This document shows, in pieces, positions 17,346 through 24,101 of a DNA stretch of 64,000 nucleotides (position 1 is its first letter; each line of letters starts with the position of its first letter). The translations under genes were made by a program, and so were the position numbers. The stretch spans positions 18,085 through 82,084 of IMG/VR virus record IMGVR_UViG_3300020471_000623. One strand, 5' to 3'. The notes beneath the pieces are model-generated. The model had not been told where the DNA came from. It did not search any database and worked only from the letters and a program-made list of their open reading frames with translations. Origin of the DNA: a virus.

Positions 17346-17531
17346 ATGGACGAAGATAAATTAGAGGTTACTCTTAGAGAGGCAACCAATGGTTGGATTG
17401 TAGAATTCAACAGAAGTGGTGAAACTGTAGAATACATTTTCACAAGACCTAACCCAGCTATCTCATTAGTTAGAAAAGTAATGAAGGGAGAGCTAGATGT
17501 ATTTGGAACGGAGGATGACATCGATGAGTGA
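17346..17531 (+). CDS. Small conserved hypothetical protein
   Basis: A protein of 61 residues, MDEDKLEVTLREATNGW at the start, acidic, with a strand-helix pattern and no known motif. Its stop overlaps the peroxiredoxin ATG (ATGAGTGA), so the two are coupled. It has a good AAGGAG site. The function is unknown. Confidence 0.6.
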   Translation: MDEDKLEVTLREATNGWIVEFNRSGETVEYIFTRPNPAISLVRKVMKGELDVFGTEDDIDE

Positions 17532-18114
17532 GTTAGCAACAAGTTTACCAGCAGTTAAATTTAAGAAACATGTAAAGGCAACTGATGGTATTGCAAGATG
17601 GGTTGATATAGACATATCAGAGTTGGCAGAAGGTAAAAAGATTGTAATCTTTGGATTGCCTGGTGCTTTTACTCCTACATGTTCTAGTCAACAACTACCT
17701 GGTTTTGAGGAAAACTATTTTCTATTTCGAGATGCAGGTATAGATGATATTTATTGTGTGACAGTAAATGATACTTTCGTATGCAGTAAATGGGCAATGG
17801 ACCAAGAGCTTGCCAATGTAAAAGTATTACCAGATGGTAGTGGAGAATTTACAATTAAAATGGGTATGGACGTTAGGAAAGATAACCTAGGGTTTGGTAT
17901 GAGATCTTGGAGATATGCAGCAGTATATGACGATGGCATGCTTGTCTGGTCAGGTGTTGAAGAAGGATTTGGAGATAATTTTGAGGGTGACCCTTATGAA
18001 GTTTCTAAACCTGAGAATGTCCTAGAAGCTGTGAAAGGTTTGAACTTTACTAAAGGTAAAGAGATAAATTTGGACTTTTCAGATACGACAGATGTTAAGG
18101 AGACTTTTTCGTAG
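17524..18114 (+). CDS. Peroxiredoxin (Prx5-like)
   Basis: A protein of 196 residues from ATG 17524. PGAFTPTCSS at residues 46-55 holds the peroxidatic Cys53 in the PxxxTxxC motif of Prx5/AhpE-type enzymes, with supporting Arg in FGMRSWRYAA. It reduces hydrogen peroxide or alkyl peroxides, probably recycled by glutaredoxin (one is encoded at 5434). It sits between the clamp and clamp-loader genes, an unusual place, and could protect iron-sulfur and radical enzymes made during infection. The last point is inference. Confidence 0.88.
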   Translation: MSELATSLPAVKFKKHVKATDGIARWVDIDISELAEGKKIVIFGLPGAFTPTCSSQQLPGFEENYFLFRDAGIDDIYCVTVNDTFVCSKWAMDQELANVKVLPDGSGEFTIKMGMDVRKDNLGFGMRSWRYAAVYDDGMLVWSGVEEGFGDNFEGDPYEVSKPENVLEAVKGLNFTKGKEINLDFSDTTDVKETFS

Positions 18115-18150
18115 ACCTTTTTCTACGGTCAAAAAACCGTCCGAAAAAAA
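18110..18150 (+). other. Possible hairpins upstream of gp44
   Basis: CGTAG (18110-18114) pairs with CTACG (18123-18127), or alternatively ACGGT (18125-18129) pairs with ACCGT (18136-18140). The two are mutually exclusive. Neither is followed by a T-run on the + strand, so a simple terminator is unlikely. The element may affect translation of gp44. Confidence 0.3.
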
Positions 18151-18190
18151 GAGCAAAAAAGTTTCTGACTAAATTATGATATGGTGAATT

Positions 18191-19129
18191 ATGGAAACAG
18201 GACAATTTTTATGGGTTGAAAAATATAGACCCATGCACATACAAGATTGTATTTTGCCTGAACAGGTAAAAGAACAATTCCAACAATTTATAGCAAAGGG
18301 AGAAGTTCCTAACTTGCTATTATCTGGTTCTGCAGGAACAGGTAAAACAACAATAGCTCGTGCTTTATGTAATGAACTAGGTTGTGACTACATTGTTATT
18401 AATGGTAGTGATGAAGGCAGACAGATAGATACTCTCAGAACAAAGATAAAGCAGTTTGCATCTGCTGTATCTTTTGAGGGTAAAACAAAGGTAGTTATAT
18501 TAGATGAGGCTGACTATATGAACAGAGATAGTGTTCAGCCAGCCCTTAGAGCGTTCATAGAAACGTTCTCTGAGAACTGTAGGTTTATATTTACATGTAA
18601 CTACTCTAATAGGCTTATAGAGCCCCTACATAGCAGGACTACTGTTATAGACTTTAAGTTAGCCCCCTCAGACAAGCCTGTATTAGCGTCTAAGTTCCTT
18701 AAACGTATGGAATACATACTGAATAATGAGGGTGTAGACTACAATCAGAGGGTTCTGGCGGAGCTTTTAAACAAGTATTTTCCAGACTATCGTAGGGTTA
18801 TAAATGAGCTACAGAGATACTCTGTGGGAGGTTCTATAGATGAGGGTATATTAAGTAACTTCCAAGAAATCAATGCTAAGGCCCTAGTAGAGAGCCTCAG
18901 AGAGAAGGATTGGAAGAAGATGAGGCAATGGATTGCCAACAATATAGACACAGACCCACAACATGTATTTAGGCAGATATATGATATATTACTGCCTGAA
19001 GTTAAGGGTATTCCACACTTGGTCTTGTTAATTGCAGATTATCAGTATAAAGCAGCTTTCGTTGCAGATCAGGAAATTAACTTGACAGCCTGTTTGACTG
19101 AAATAATGGCAAATGTGGAATTTAAGTAA
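18191..19129 (+). CDS. 44: Clamp loader large subunit gp44
   Basis: An AAA+ ATPase of 312 residues with WVEKYRPMHIQDC at the start, Walker A GSAGTGKTT at 46-54, Walker B VVILDEADYM near 102-111 and the sensor/arginine-finger segment IFTCNYSNRL...LHSRT. With gp62 it loads the gp45 clamp. In T4 its translation is repressed by RegA, which is also encoded here. Its stop TAA overlaps the ATG of a tiny gene at 19129. Confidence 0.95.
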   Translation: METGQFLWVEKYRPMHIQDCILPEQVKEQFQQFIAKGEVPNLLLSGSAGTGKTTIARALCNELGCDYIVINGSDEGRQIDTLRTKIKQFASAVSFEGKTKVVILDEADYMNRDSVQPALRAFIETFSENCRFIFTCNYSNRLIEPLHSRTTVIDFKLAPSDKPVLASKFLKRMEYILNNEGVDYNQRVLAELLNKYFPDYRRVINELQRYSVGGSIDEGILSNFQEINAKALVESLREKDWKKMRQWIANNIDTDPQHVFRQIYDILLPEVKGIPHLVLLIADYQYKAAFVADQEINLTACLTEIMANVEFK

Positions 19130-19284
19130 TGGCCAAAAAAGACGCTGTTCTGACTCTTAGGGTTTCTGCTCAAGAAAAAGAAGAAATCAAGAAAGAAGCA
19201 GAAATTAGAGAAATAACAATTACAGAACTTCTGATGAAAGGCTTCAAAATCATGAAAGAAGGACAATACATTGACTTTAAGTAA
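19129..19284 (+). CDS. Ribbon-helix-helix-like small DNA-binding protein
   Basis: A protein of 51 residues whose ATG overlaps the gp44 stop (TAATG). AVLTLRVSAQEKEEIKKEAE, then a turn, then ITITELLMKGFKIM fits the ribbon-helix-helix fold: a beta strand with alternating polar residues (LTLRVS), helix A, then helix B. Such proteins dimerise and bind short inverted repeats. It is therefore a candidate repressor for the dyads in the early promoters, but nothing here shows the target. Confidence 0.65.
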   Translation: MAKKDAVLTLRVSAQEKEEIKKEAEIREITITELLMKGFKIMKEGQYIDFK

Positions 19285-19435
19285 ATTATGGAGATTATGG
19301 TGTTTATCCCTAGGCGACAAAGCAAGTGATAACACCAAGGATGCAGACATGGTGGCAATTATGAGGTCCATCGTTGTTTTAGTAAATTTTGTAACCTGTT
19401 TTTTCATTGTAGCAGGTATATTGAGGCATTGGTGA
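19271..19435 (+). CDS. Small single-pass membrane protein
   Basis: A protein of 54 residues starting at TTG 19271 (GAAAGAAGGA site eight bases upstream) and ending at a TGA that overlaps the next ATG. A polar N-terminal half (LWRLWCLSLGDKASDNTKDA) is followed by a membrane segment of about 20 residues (IVVLVNFVTCFFIVAGI). I have a recollection of similar short proteins next to clamp-loader genes in marine T4-like phages. The function is unknown. An internal ATG at about residue 27 is an alternative start. Confidence 0.55.
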   Translation: MTLSKLWRLWCLSLGDKASDNTKDADMVAIMRSIVVLVNFVTCFFIVAGILRHW

Positions 19436-19680
19436 TGACGTTTCCAGATATAATAGGACTAACAGGAGTTGCATTGCTTATAATTACATATGCTCTATTA
19501 CAATTAGATAGAATTGACCCTAAAGGGTTTTGGTATAGTTTCAATAATTTGATTGTAGCTATTTTGGTTACAGTTAGTTTGATATATACTCCTAATCTTG
19601 CTAGTATTGTAATAGAAGTGTTTTGGTTTATAATTAGTTTATATGGTGTTGTAATGTATTACAACAGGAAGAGAATATGA
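19435..19680 (+). CDS. Small membrane protein (CBU_0592-like)
   Basis: A protein of 81 residues from ATG 19435, which overlaps the preceding TGA. Three hydrophobic segments (IIGLTGVALLIITYALL, LIVAILVTVSLIY, VFWFIISLYGVVMYY) and the DPKGFWYS loop resemble small CBU_0592-type membrane proteins. Its stop overlaps the gp62 ATG (ATGAGTGA), so it is translated within the clamp-loader operon. The role is unknown. Confidence 0.6.
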   Translation: MTFPDIIGLTGVALLIITYALLQLDRIDPKGFWYSFNNLIVAILVTVSLIYTPNLASIVIEVFWFIISLYGVVMYYNRKRI

Positions 19681-20153
19681 GTGATAGTATATTAGAAGGA
19701 TTTGGAGAACCTATCGTAGAGGTAGATGAGAAAGAGTTTGAAGACAAACTCAAGAAGATATCTCCTTTTGACTTCGTAAATAGCATAAACTATTCTAAAG
19801 AAAACTTAATTGTAGATGAAAGAACAGAAAAAGAATATAATCCATTCATTGTAAATCGTGCAATGGGCTTTGGTCCTGATACAGTTATTGCAGGTAATGA
19901 AATGAATAGCAGGCATCACTTAGACAACAAAATGCAGTATGACTTTCTAATGGCAACTGTTAGAAAGGCAAAGAGATATAATAAATGGATAAAAGCAGAA
20001 GAATCTAACATTGAAGCTATACAAAAGTTCTTCGGTTATTCCTTTATGAAGGCAAAAGAAGCACTAAAACTTTTAAATGAAGATCAAATTGATAGAATCA
20101 AACTACATTTAGCCATGTCTCAAGGGGGCCAAAAGGTCCAAAAACATAAATAA
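19677..20153 (+). CDS. 62: Clamp loader small subunit gp62
   Basis: A protein of 158 residues with the gp62 pattern: SPFDFVNSINYSKENL, YNPFIVNRAMGFGPDT, GNEMNSRHHLDNKMQYDFL and RKAKRYNKW. It completes the gp44/gp62 loader. T4 gp62 is somewhat longer. The position between gp44 and regA is the T4 order, apart from three small genes inserted after gp44. Confidence 0.9.
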   Translation: MSDSILEGFGEPIVEVDEKEFEDKLKKISPFDFVNSINYSKENLIVDERTEKEYNPFIVNRAMGFGPDTVIAGNEMNSRHHLDNKMQYDFLMATVRKAKRYNKWIKAEESNIEAIQKFFGYSFMKAKEALKLLNEDQIDRIKLHLAMSQGGQKVQKHK

Positions 20154-20196
20154 GTTATTATAGACATAATAATTTACAAGAAACAGAGAATTGAGA

Positions 20197-20619
20197 ATGG
20201 TTGATCAAGACAATTACTTTAATATAGACTATCCAGGTTATTCACCCTTAGAAGTTTCATTAAAGGACCCAGAAGATTTCCTAAAAGTGAGGGAGACTCT
20301 ATCACGAATAGGTGTTGCTTCTAAGAAGGAAAAGGTTCTTTATCAGTCTTGTCATATACTGCACAAAAAAGGTAGATACTTTATTACACATTTTAAAGAA
20401 CTATTTGCATTAGACGGCAAGGAAGCTGACTTCCAAGACAATGATTTACAACGAAGAAATACAATAGCAAAACTACTATCCGATTGGGGATTAGTAGACA
20501 TCATTTCTAAAGATGTTGATGATTATGCTCCTTTAAGTCAGATAAAAATAATATCATTTAAGGAGAAGGGTGAGTGGGAGCTAATCCCTAAATATAACAT
20601 TGGGAAGAAAGTCAAATAA
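20197..20619 (+). CDS. regA: RegA translational repressor
   Basis: A protein of 140 residues from ATG 20197. LKDPEDFLKVRETLSRIGVA, LYQSCHILHKKGRYFITHFKEL, DLQRRNTIAKLLSDWGL and the ending WELIPKYNIGK match T4 RegA closely. RegA binds the start regions of early mRNAs such as those of gp44 and gp45 and blocks translation. The N terminus has about 17 extra residues before the T4-like start. A TTG six bases earlier is possible but less likely. Confidence 0.93.
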   Translation: MVDQDNYFNIDYPGYSPLEVSLKDPEDFLKVRETLSRIGVASKKEKVLYQSCHILHKKGRYFITHFKELFALDGKEADFQDNDLQRRNTIAKLLSDWGLVDIISKDVDDYAPLSQIKIISFKEKGEWELIPKYNIGKKVK

Positions 20620-21928
20620 CCAGGAATACTGGCTCAACAAGATAAAAACAGACTTGGACGCAATTGGTCCAGGATTCTGTATCTTAAAATGGCACTATCT
20701 TGAGTTATCACTTGCAGAGGGACTGAAACATTCTTGTTATCATTGTCCACAACACAAAATACCTTTAAAATCAGATTTACACAATACACCTACAACAAAA
20801 GAAGTAAGGCAACAAATGCTGGATGGACTAAAACCAGCCGAGGACAATTATTGCTACGATATCGAGAAAACAGGCAACTATTCTGATAGGCAATATCTTG
20901 CCGTTCAGTTCATAAAAGAAGACCCTAACATTATCGCCAAGACAGCAGCTTACGAACCTGATGAACAAATATATCCTAAATATCTAACAGTCAGTTTTAC
21001 AAATAGATGTCAAATGTCCTGTATATATTGTGGTGCAGGAAAAAGTTCTACATGGAAAAAAGAAATAGATGAACATGGACCTTATCCTCTAAATGTAAAA
21101 GATAATTATGACAAGTATATGCCTAGAAATGATATAATGAAAGTAGAAGATAATCCTTATGTAGATAAATTTTGGAAATGGTTACCAGATGCTTATCCTC
21201 ACTTACAAACAATTAGACTTACAGGTGGTGAACCTTTATTAGATGAAAATACATTTAAGTTATTACAATATGTTAAGGATAATCCTAAAGAACTATCATT
21301 TGAAATAAGCACAAATTTAATGGTTACAGATAGGCGAGTATCTAATTATATAAATTTAGTGAAAGGCTTACCAGGACAGAAATGTTATGTAAGCGTAGAT
21401 ACTTGGGGAGAACAAGCAGAATGGATTAGAACAGGACTAAAAATAGAACAATTTGAACATAACCTACACAGAGTATTAGGTAACGGTATAAAAGTAGGTA
21501 TTATGTGCACCTTTAATCTTTTATCTATTCCTAACTTTGAAGAGTGGGTATTTAAAATGGCAGAACTAAAACAACAATATCCTGGACTGCTTACAGTTGA
21601 TGTTCCTCAAATGGTAGAGCCATTACACCTAACTACAAGAATTGCTGATAAAAAGTTAATAAATATGTTGGATAAGGCATATAAGTCTATGCTAACGTAT
21701 TCGCATCTATTTGAAGATTACGAAATATCTAAATTTAAAAGAACAATAGCATGGACAAAGGCAAACCTTATGAAAGGCGAAGAATTAGAGAGAAATAGAA
21801 AAGACTTTGTTAAATTTGCCAATGAAAAAGATAGGAGAAGAGGCACAAATTTTTTAGAAACTTTTCCTGAATTGAAAGAATTTTATAATGACACAAGCAC
21901 AACAATACAAGCTACTTCATCCATATAA
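20600..21928 (+). CDS. Radical SAM protein with N-terminal twitch-like Cys domain
   Basis: A protein of 442 residues starting at TTG 20600 within the end of regA. The N-terminal part has Cys27, Cys46, Cys49 and Cys85 and a TTKEVRQQMLDGLKP segment, the pattern of the twitch (half-SPASM) domain that holds an auxiliary iron-sulfur cluster, here placed before rather than after the core. The radical SAM motif CQMSCIYC is at residues 137-144, followed by IRLTGGEPLLDE (SAM-binding GGE). Marine T4-like phages often carry such proteins; the substrate is unknown. It overlaps the 2OG-oxygenase gene by 41 bases. Confidence 0.85.
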   Translation: MGRKSNNQEYWLNKIKTDLDAIGPGFCILKWHYLELSLAEGLKHSCYHCPQHKIPLKSDLHNTPTTKEVRQQMLDGLKPAEDNYCYDIEKTGNYSDRQYLAVQFIKEDPNIIAKTAAYEPDEQIYPKYLTVSFTNRCQMSCIYCGAGKSSTWKKEIDEHGPYPLNVKDNYDKYMPRNDIMKVEDNPYVDKFWKWLPDAYPHLQTIRLTGGEPLLDENTFKLLQYVKDNPKELSFEISTNLMVTDRRVSNYINLVKGLPGQKCYVSVDTWGEQAEWIRTGLKIEQFEHNLHRVLGNGIKVGIMCTFNLLSIPNFEEWVFKMAELKQQYPGLLTVDVPQMVEPLHLTTRIADKKLINMLDKAYKSMLTYSHLFEDYEISKFKRTIAWTKANLMKGEELERNRKDFVKFANEKDRRRGTNFLETFPELKEFYNDTSTTIQATSSI

Positions 21929-22544
21929 TCCTACAATATTAGTAGCAGACGATTTCTTTCCAGCAGAAAAATGTGATTTATTATTAGAAGCTGCACAAGA
22001 ACCAGACTTTTTTAAGAAATCCTCAGTAGGAGATGACCCAGATAATCCTACATATGATTATAGACGAACAAGTAAGACAGGTTGGATAGATTATAACAAT
22101 GTTACAGCTCACGAATTTTTACAAAGAGCAGCTTCAATATTAAATGTGAGACCTGAACAGTCAGAACAATTACAAATAGTCAGCTATGATTTAGGACAAG
22201 AATATGCACCTCATCAAGATGCATTTCCTTTAGATTCATATCAACTTAATGAAAACGGCGGACAAAGAGTAGCAACTGCATTATTATATTTAAATACACC
22301 TACAGAAGGAGGAGCAACATCTTTTCCTAGTATAAATGGTGGTAGAGGATATGAAGTGCAAGCAAGAAAAGGAAGATGTGTATTTTTTACTACTACATTC
22401 TTAGGATTACAAGAACCACATCCGTTTTCACTACACGGTGCTATGCCATTAATTAAAGGTAGAAAGTATGTTGCTAACTGTTGGTTTAGACAACATCAAA
22501 GATGGGCATATAAAACACCAGAAGACACAGATCAAAGTGATTAA
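21888..22544 (+). CDS. 2OG-Fe(II) oxygenase, prolyl-4-hydroxylase-like
   Basis: A protein of 218 residues of the P4Hc type. Iron ligands are His109 and Asp111 (APHQDAF) and His183 (SLHGAMPL), with Lys190 or Lys193 for the 2-oxoglutarate carboxylate. It would hydroxylate a peptide or other substrate using oxygen and 2-oxoglutarate. Overlap with the radical SAM gene upstream suggests both act on one target, but which is unknown. It ends just before a late-type box. Confidence 0.85.
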   Translation: MTQAQQYKLLHPYNPTILVADDFFPAEKCDLLLEAAQEPDFFKKSSVGDDPDNPTYDYRRTSKTGWIDYNNVTAHEFLQRAASILNVRPEQSEQLQIVSYDLGQEYAPHQDAFPLDSYQLNENGGQRVATALLYLNTPTEGGATSFPSINGGRGYEVQARKGRCVFFTTTFLGLQEPHPFSLHGAMPLIKGRKYVANCWFRQHQRWAYKTPEDTDQSD

Positions 22545-22547
22545 TTT

Positions 22548-22595
22548 TATAAATAGTATTACCTCGTTGACAAAACGACCTAGATGGGTTTTAAA
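22548..22595 (+). promoter_or_regulatory. Late box and weak early-type promoter before hsp20
   Basis: TATAAATA at 22548-22555 is a late-type box. TTGACA (22567-22572), 17 bases, TTTAAA (22590-22595) is a possible early-type promoter with a poor -10. Both precede the Hsp20 gene at 22827. CCTA...TAGG repeats nearby may form a hairpin. Confidence 0.4.
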
Positions 22596-22626
22596 TCCAT
22601 TTTGTTTAGGTAGTAAATGTTTGGAG

Positions 22627-22833
22627 ATGTATAGGAGGCTTTTAGCCATACTATGTGTTCCAAAGGAATTTTACTACGCAACCTGGGAAGTTTTAGAGAG
22701 GTATTTGGGTATGAGGCAGAAAACTGATATATTCATTATTGAAACCGAAACCTCTACTCATCTTACTGATACGCCGGAAGGGTATCATTTTATATTAACC
22801 TTGCTAACTAATAGGAGGAAACTAACATGGTAA
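22627..22833 (+). CDS. Possible small gene in hsp20 leader
   Basis: An open frame of 68 codons beginning MYRRLLAILCVPKEFYY. It has balanced composition and ends inside the Hsp20 start, but the GGAG directly abuts the ATG, a poor ribosome binding site. The 280 bases between the oxygenase and hsp20 otherwise hold only the promoter elements. This may instead be an untranslated leader. Confidence 0.3.
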   Translation: MYRRLLAILCVPKEFYYATWEVLERYLGMRQKTDIFIIETETSTHLTDTPEGYHFILTLLTNRRKLTW

Positions 22834-23273
22834 GATTAAGCACGACTAATTGGAACAATTTCGTTTCAGCATTCCCACAAGTAGAAAGTAGATTAATAGG
22901 ATTTGACAGAGTATTTGACGCTGTCAATAGACTTCATAGTATTGAAGGCGGACAATCTAACTCTTTCCCACCTTACAACATCAAGAAACTAGATGATGAA
23001 AATTATGAAATCACACTAGCTCTTGCAGGCTTTAAAAAGTCTGAATTAAGTGTTGTTGTGGAAGACGGCAACCTTGTCGTCAAAGGTGAGCAAGAAAAAT
23101 CAGAAGATGAATTCTTGCACAAAGGAATTGCAGAACGCAATTTCACAAGAACATGGGCTTTAGCAGATGAAGTTAAAGTATCAGGTTCTAAACTTGAAGA
23201 TGGAGTTTTAACTATTTCACTGGTTCATGAAATACCAGAGGAAAAGAAACCTGTCGATATAAAAATTAAATAA
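22827..23273 (+). CDS. Small heat-shock protein (Hsp20/IbpA-like)
   Basis: A protein of 148 residues with an alpha-crystallin domain from about residue 45 to 140: YNIKKLDDENYEITLALAGF, LSVVVEDGNLVVKGEQ, and the ERNFTRTWAL and DGVLTISL strands. These chaperones hold unfolded proteins and are common in marine T4-like phages. It has a strong AGGAGG site and follows the promoter region at 22548-22595. Confidence 0.92.
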   Translation: MVRLSTTNWNNFVSAFPQVESRLIGFDRVFDAVNRLHSIEGGQSNSFPPYNIKKLDDENYEITLALAGFKKSELSVVVEDGNLVVKGEQEKSEDEFLHKGIAERNFTRTWALADEVKVSGSKLEDGVLTISLVHEIPEEKKPVDIKIK

Positions 23274-23289
23274 TTACAGGAGAAGGAGC

Positions 23290-23643
23290 ATGTCTAAAAA
23301 CATTCAAATAATCAAACTCACAACGGGTGAAGACTTAATTGGAGAAGTAGGCGATACAGAAGTAGATGGAAAAGCATTTCTAACTATTGATAAACCTGCA
23401 CTAATCATGATGATGCCTAAGCCTGGAAGTGATAATGAATTTGGTGTGGGACTTGCTCCTTACGCTCCTTTTGCCAAAGGGCACAAGGTTCCTATTTTTC
23501 CAGCGCATATTGTATCAGTCTATGACCCTGCAGAGGAAATACTATCAGCATATAACCAGAAGTTCGGAGCTGGACTTGTTATGCCGACACAGAAAGAAAA
23601 GTCGATTATAAATAAACAAGTATTAAACGAACAGAAGAAGTAA
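23290..23643 (+). CDS. Conserved phage hypothetical protein
   Basis: A protein of 117 residues beginning MSKNIQIIKLTTGEDLIGEV, a small beta-rich fold reminiscent of Sm/Lsm-like folds at its start, but with no confirmed family. It has a strong AGGAGAAGGAG site and follows hsp20 by 16 bases. The nuclease gene starts one base after its stop. The function is unknown. Confidence 0.6.
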   Translation: MSKNIQIIKLTTGEDLIGEVGDTEVDGKAFLTIDKPALIMMMPKPGSDNEFGVGLAPYAPFAKGHKVPIFPAHIVSVYDPAEEILSAYNQKFGAGLVMPTQKEKSIINKQVLNEQKK

Positions 23644-23644
23644 T

Positions 23645-24046
23645 ATGTATGAATACAGAATTAACGTTGTCAAAATCATAGATGGAGATACAGTAGATGT
23701 GGACATTGACCTCGGTTTCGGTGTCTGGCTCAAGAAGCAAAGAATACGACTGCATGGGATTGATACTCCCGAAAGTCGAACCCGTGACCTCGATGAAAAA
23801 CGATATGGACTCATGGCAAAGAAATTCCTTACGGAACAAATCAAAGATGGAGCTATACTCAAAACAAGGCTCGATAAAAAAGGAAAATACGGTAGGATAC
23901 TTGGTGAATTTCTTAGTTTAGATGATAGAACTAATATCAATGAACTAATGATATTGAAACACCATGCCGTCTCTTATCACGGTGCAAGTAAACAGGAAAT
24001 AGCAGAAGGACACTTGCGCAATAGGACCAGAGTAAAAGAAATCTAA
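23645..24046 (+). CDS. Staphylococcal-nuclease-like endonuclease
   Basis: A protein of 133 residues: VVKIIDGDTVDVDIDL at the start, then RIRLHGIDTPESR with the catalytic Asp/Arg/Glu positions and KGKYGRILGEF with a second Arg, as in thermonuclease (SNase) folds. There is no signal peptide, so it acts in the cell, possibly on host DNA or in repair. It is followed directly by the promoter of gp43. Confidence 0.88.
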   Translation: MYEYRINVVKIIDGDTVDVDIDLGFGVWLKKQRIRLHGIDTPESRTRDLDEKRYGLMAKKFLTEQIKDGAILKTRLDKKGKYGRILGEFLSLDDRTNINELMILKHHAVSYHGASKQEIAEGHLRNRTRVKEI

Positions 24047-24075
24047 TTGACTGTAGGTTCGTAAGAGCCTATAAT
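24047..24075 (+). promoter_or_regulatory. Early-type promoter of gp43
   Basis: TTGACT (24047-24052), 17-base spacer GTAGGTTCGTAAGAGCC, TATAAT (24070-24075). It shares the AGGTTC...AGAG spacer motif and lies 26 bases upstream of the gp43 ATG. Confidence 0.8.
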
Positions 24076-24101
24076 GTCTATATTATTAATAAGGTGTTGT
24101 T

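Noticed and set aside
18110-18150. Terminator between peroxiredoxin and gp44
   Set aside because: The hairpins are short (5 base pairs) and followed by A-runs, not T-runs, on the + strand. Listed only as possible structure.
20146-20152. ATAAATA before regA as a late promoter
   Set aside because: RegA is an early gene and the box is 44 bases from the start in AT-rich DNA, so a chance match is more likely.
22468-22626. Upstream extension of the 22627 frame into the oxygenase gene
   Set aside because: The extended part is in another frame of a clear 2OG-oxygenase gene, so only the part after 22627 was kept, at low confidence.
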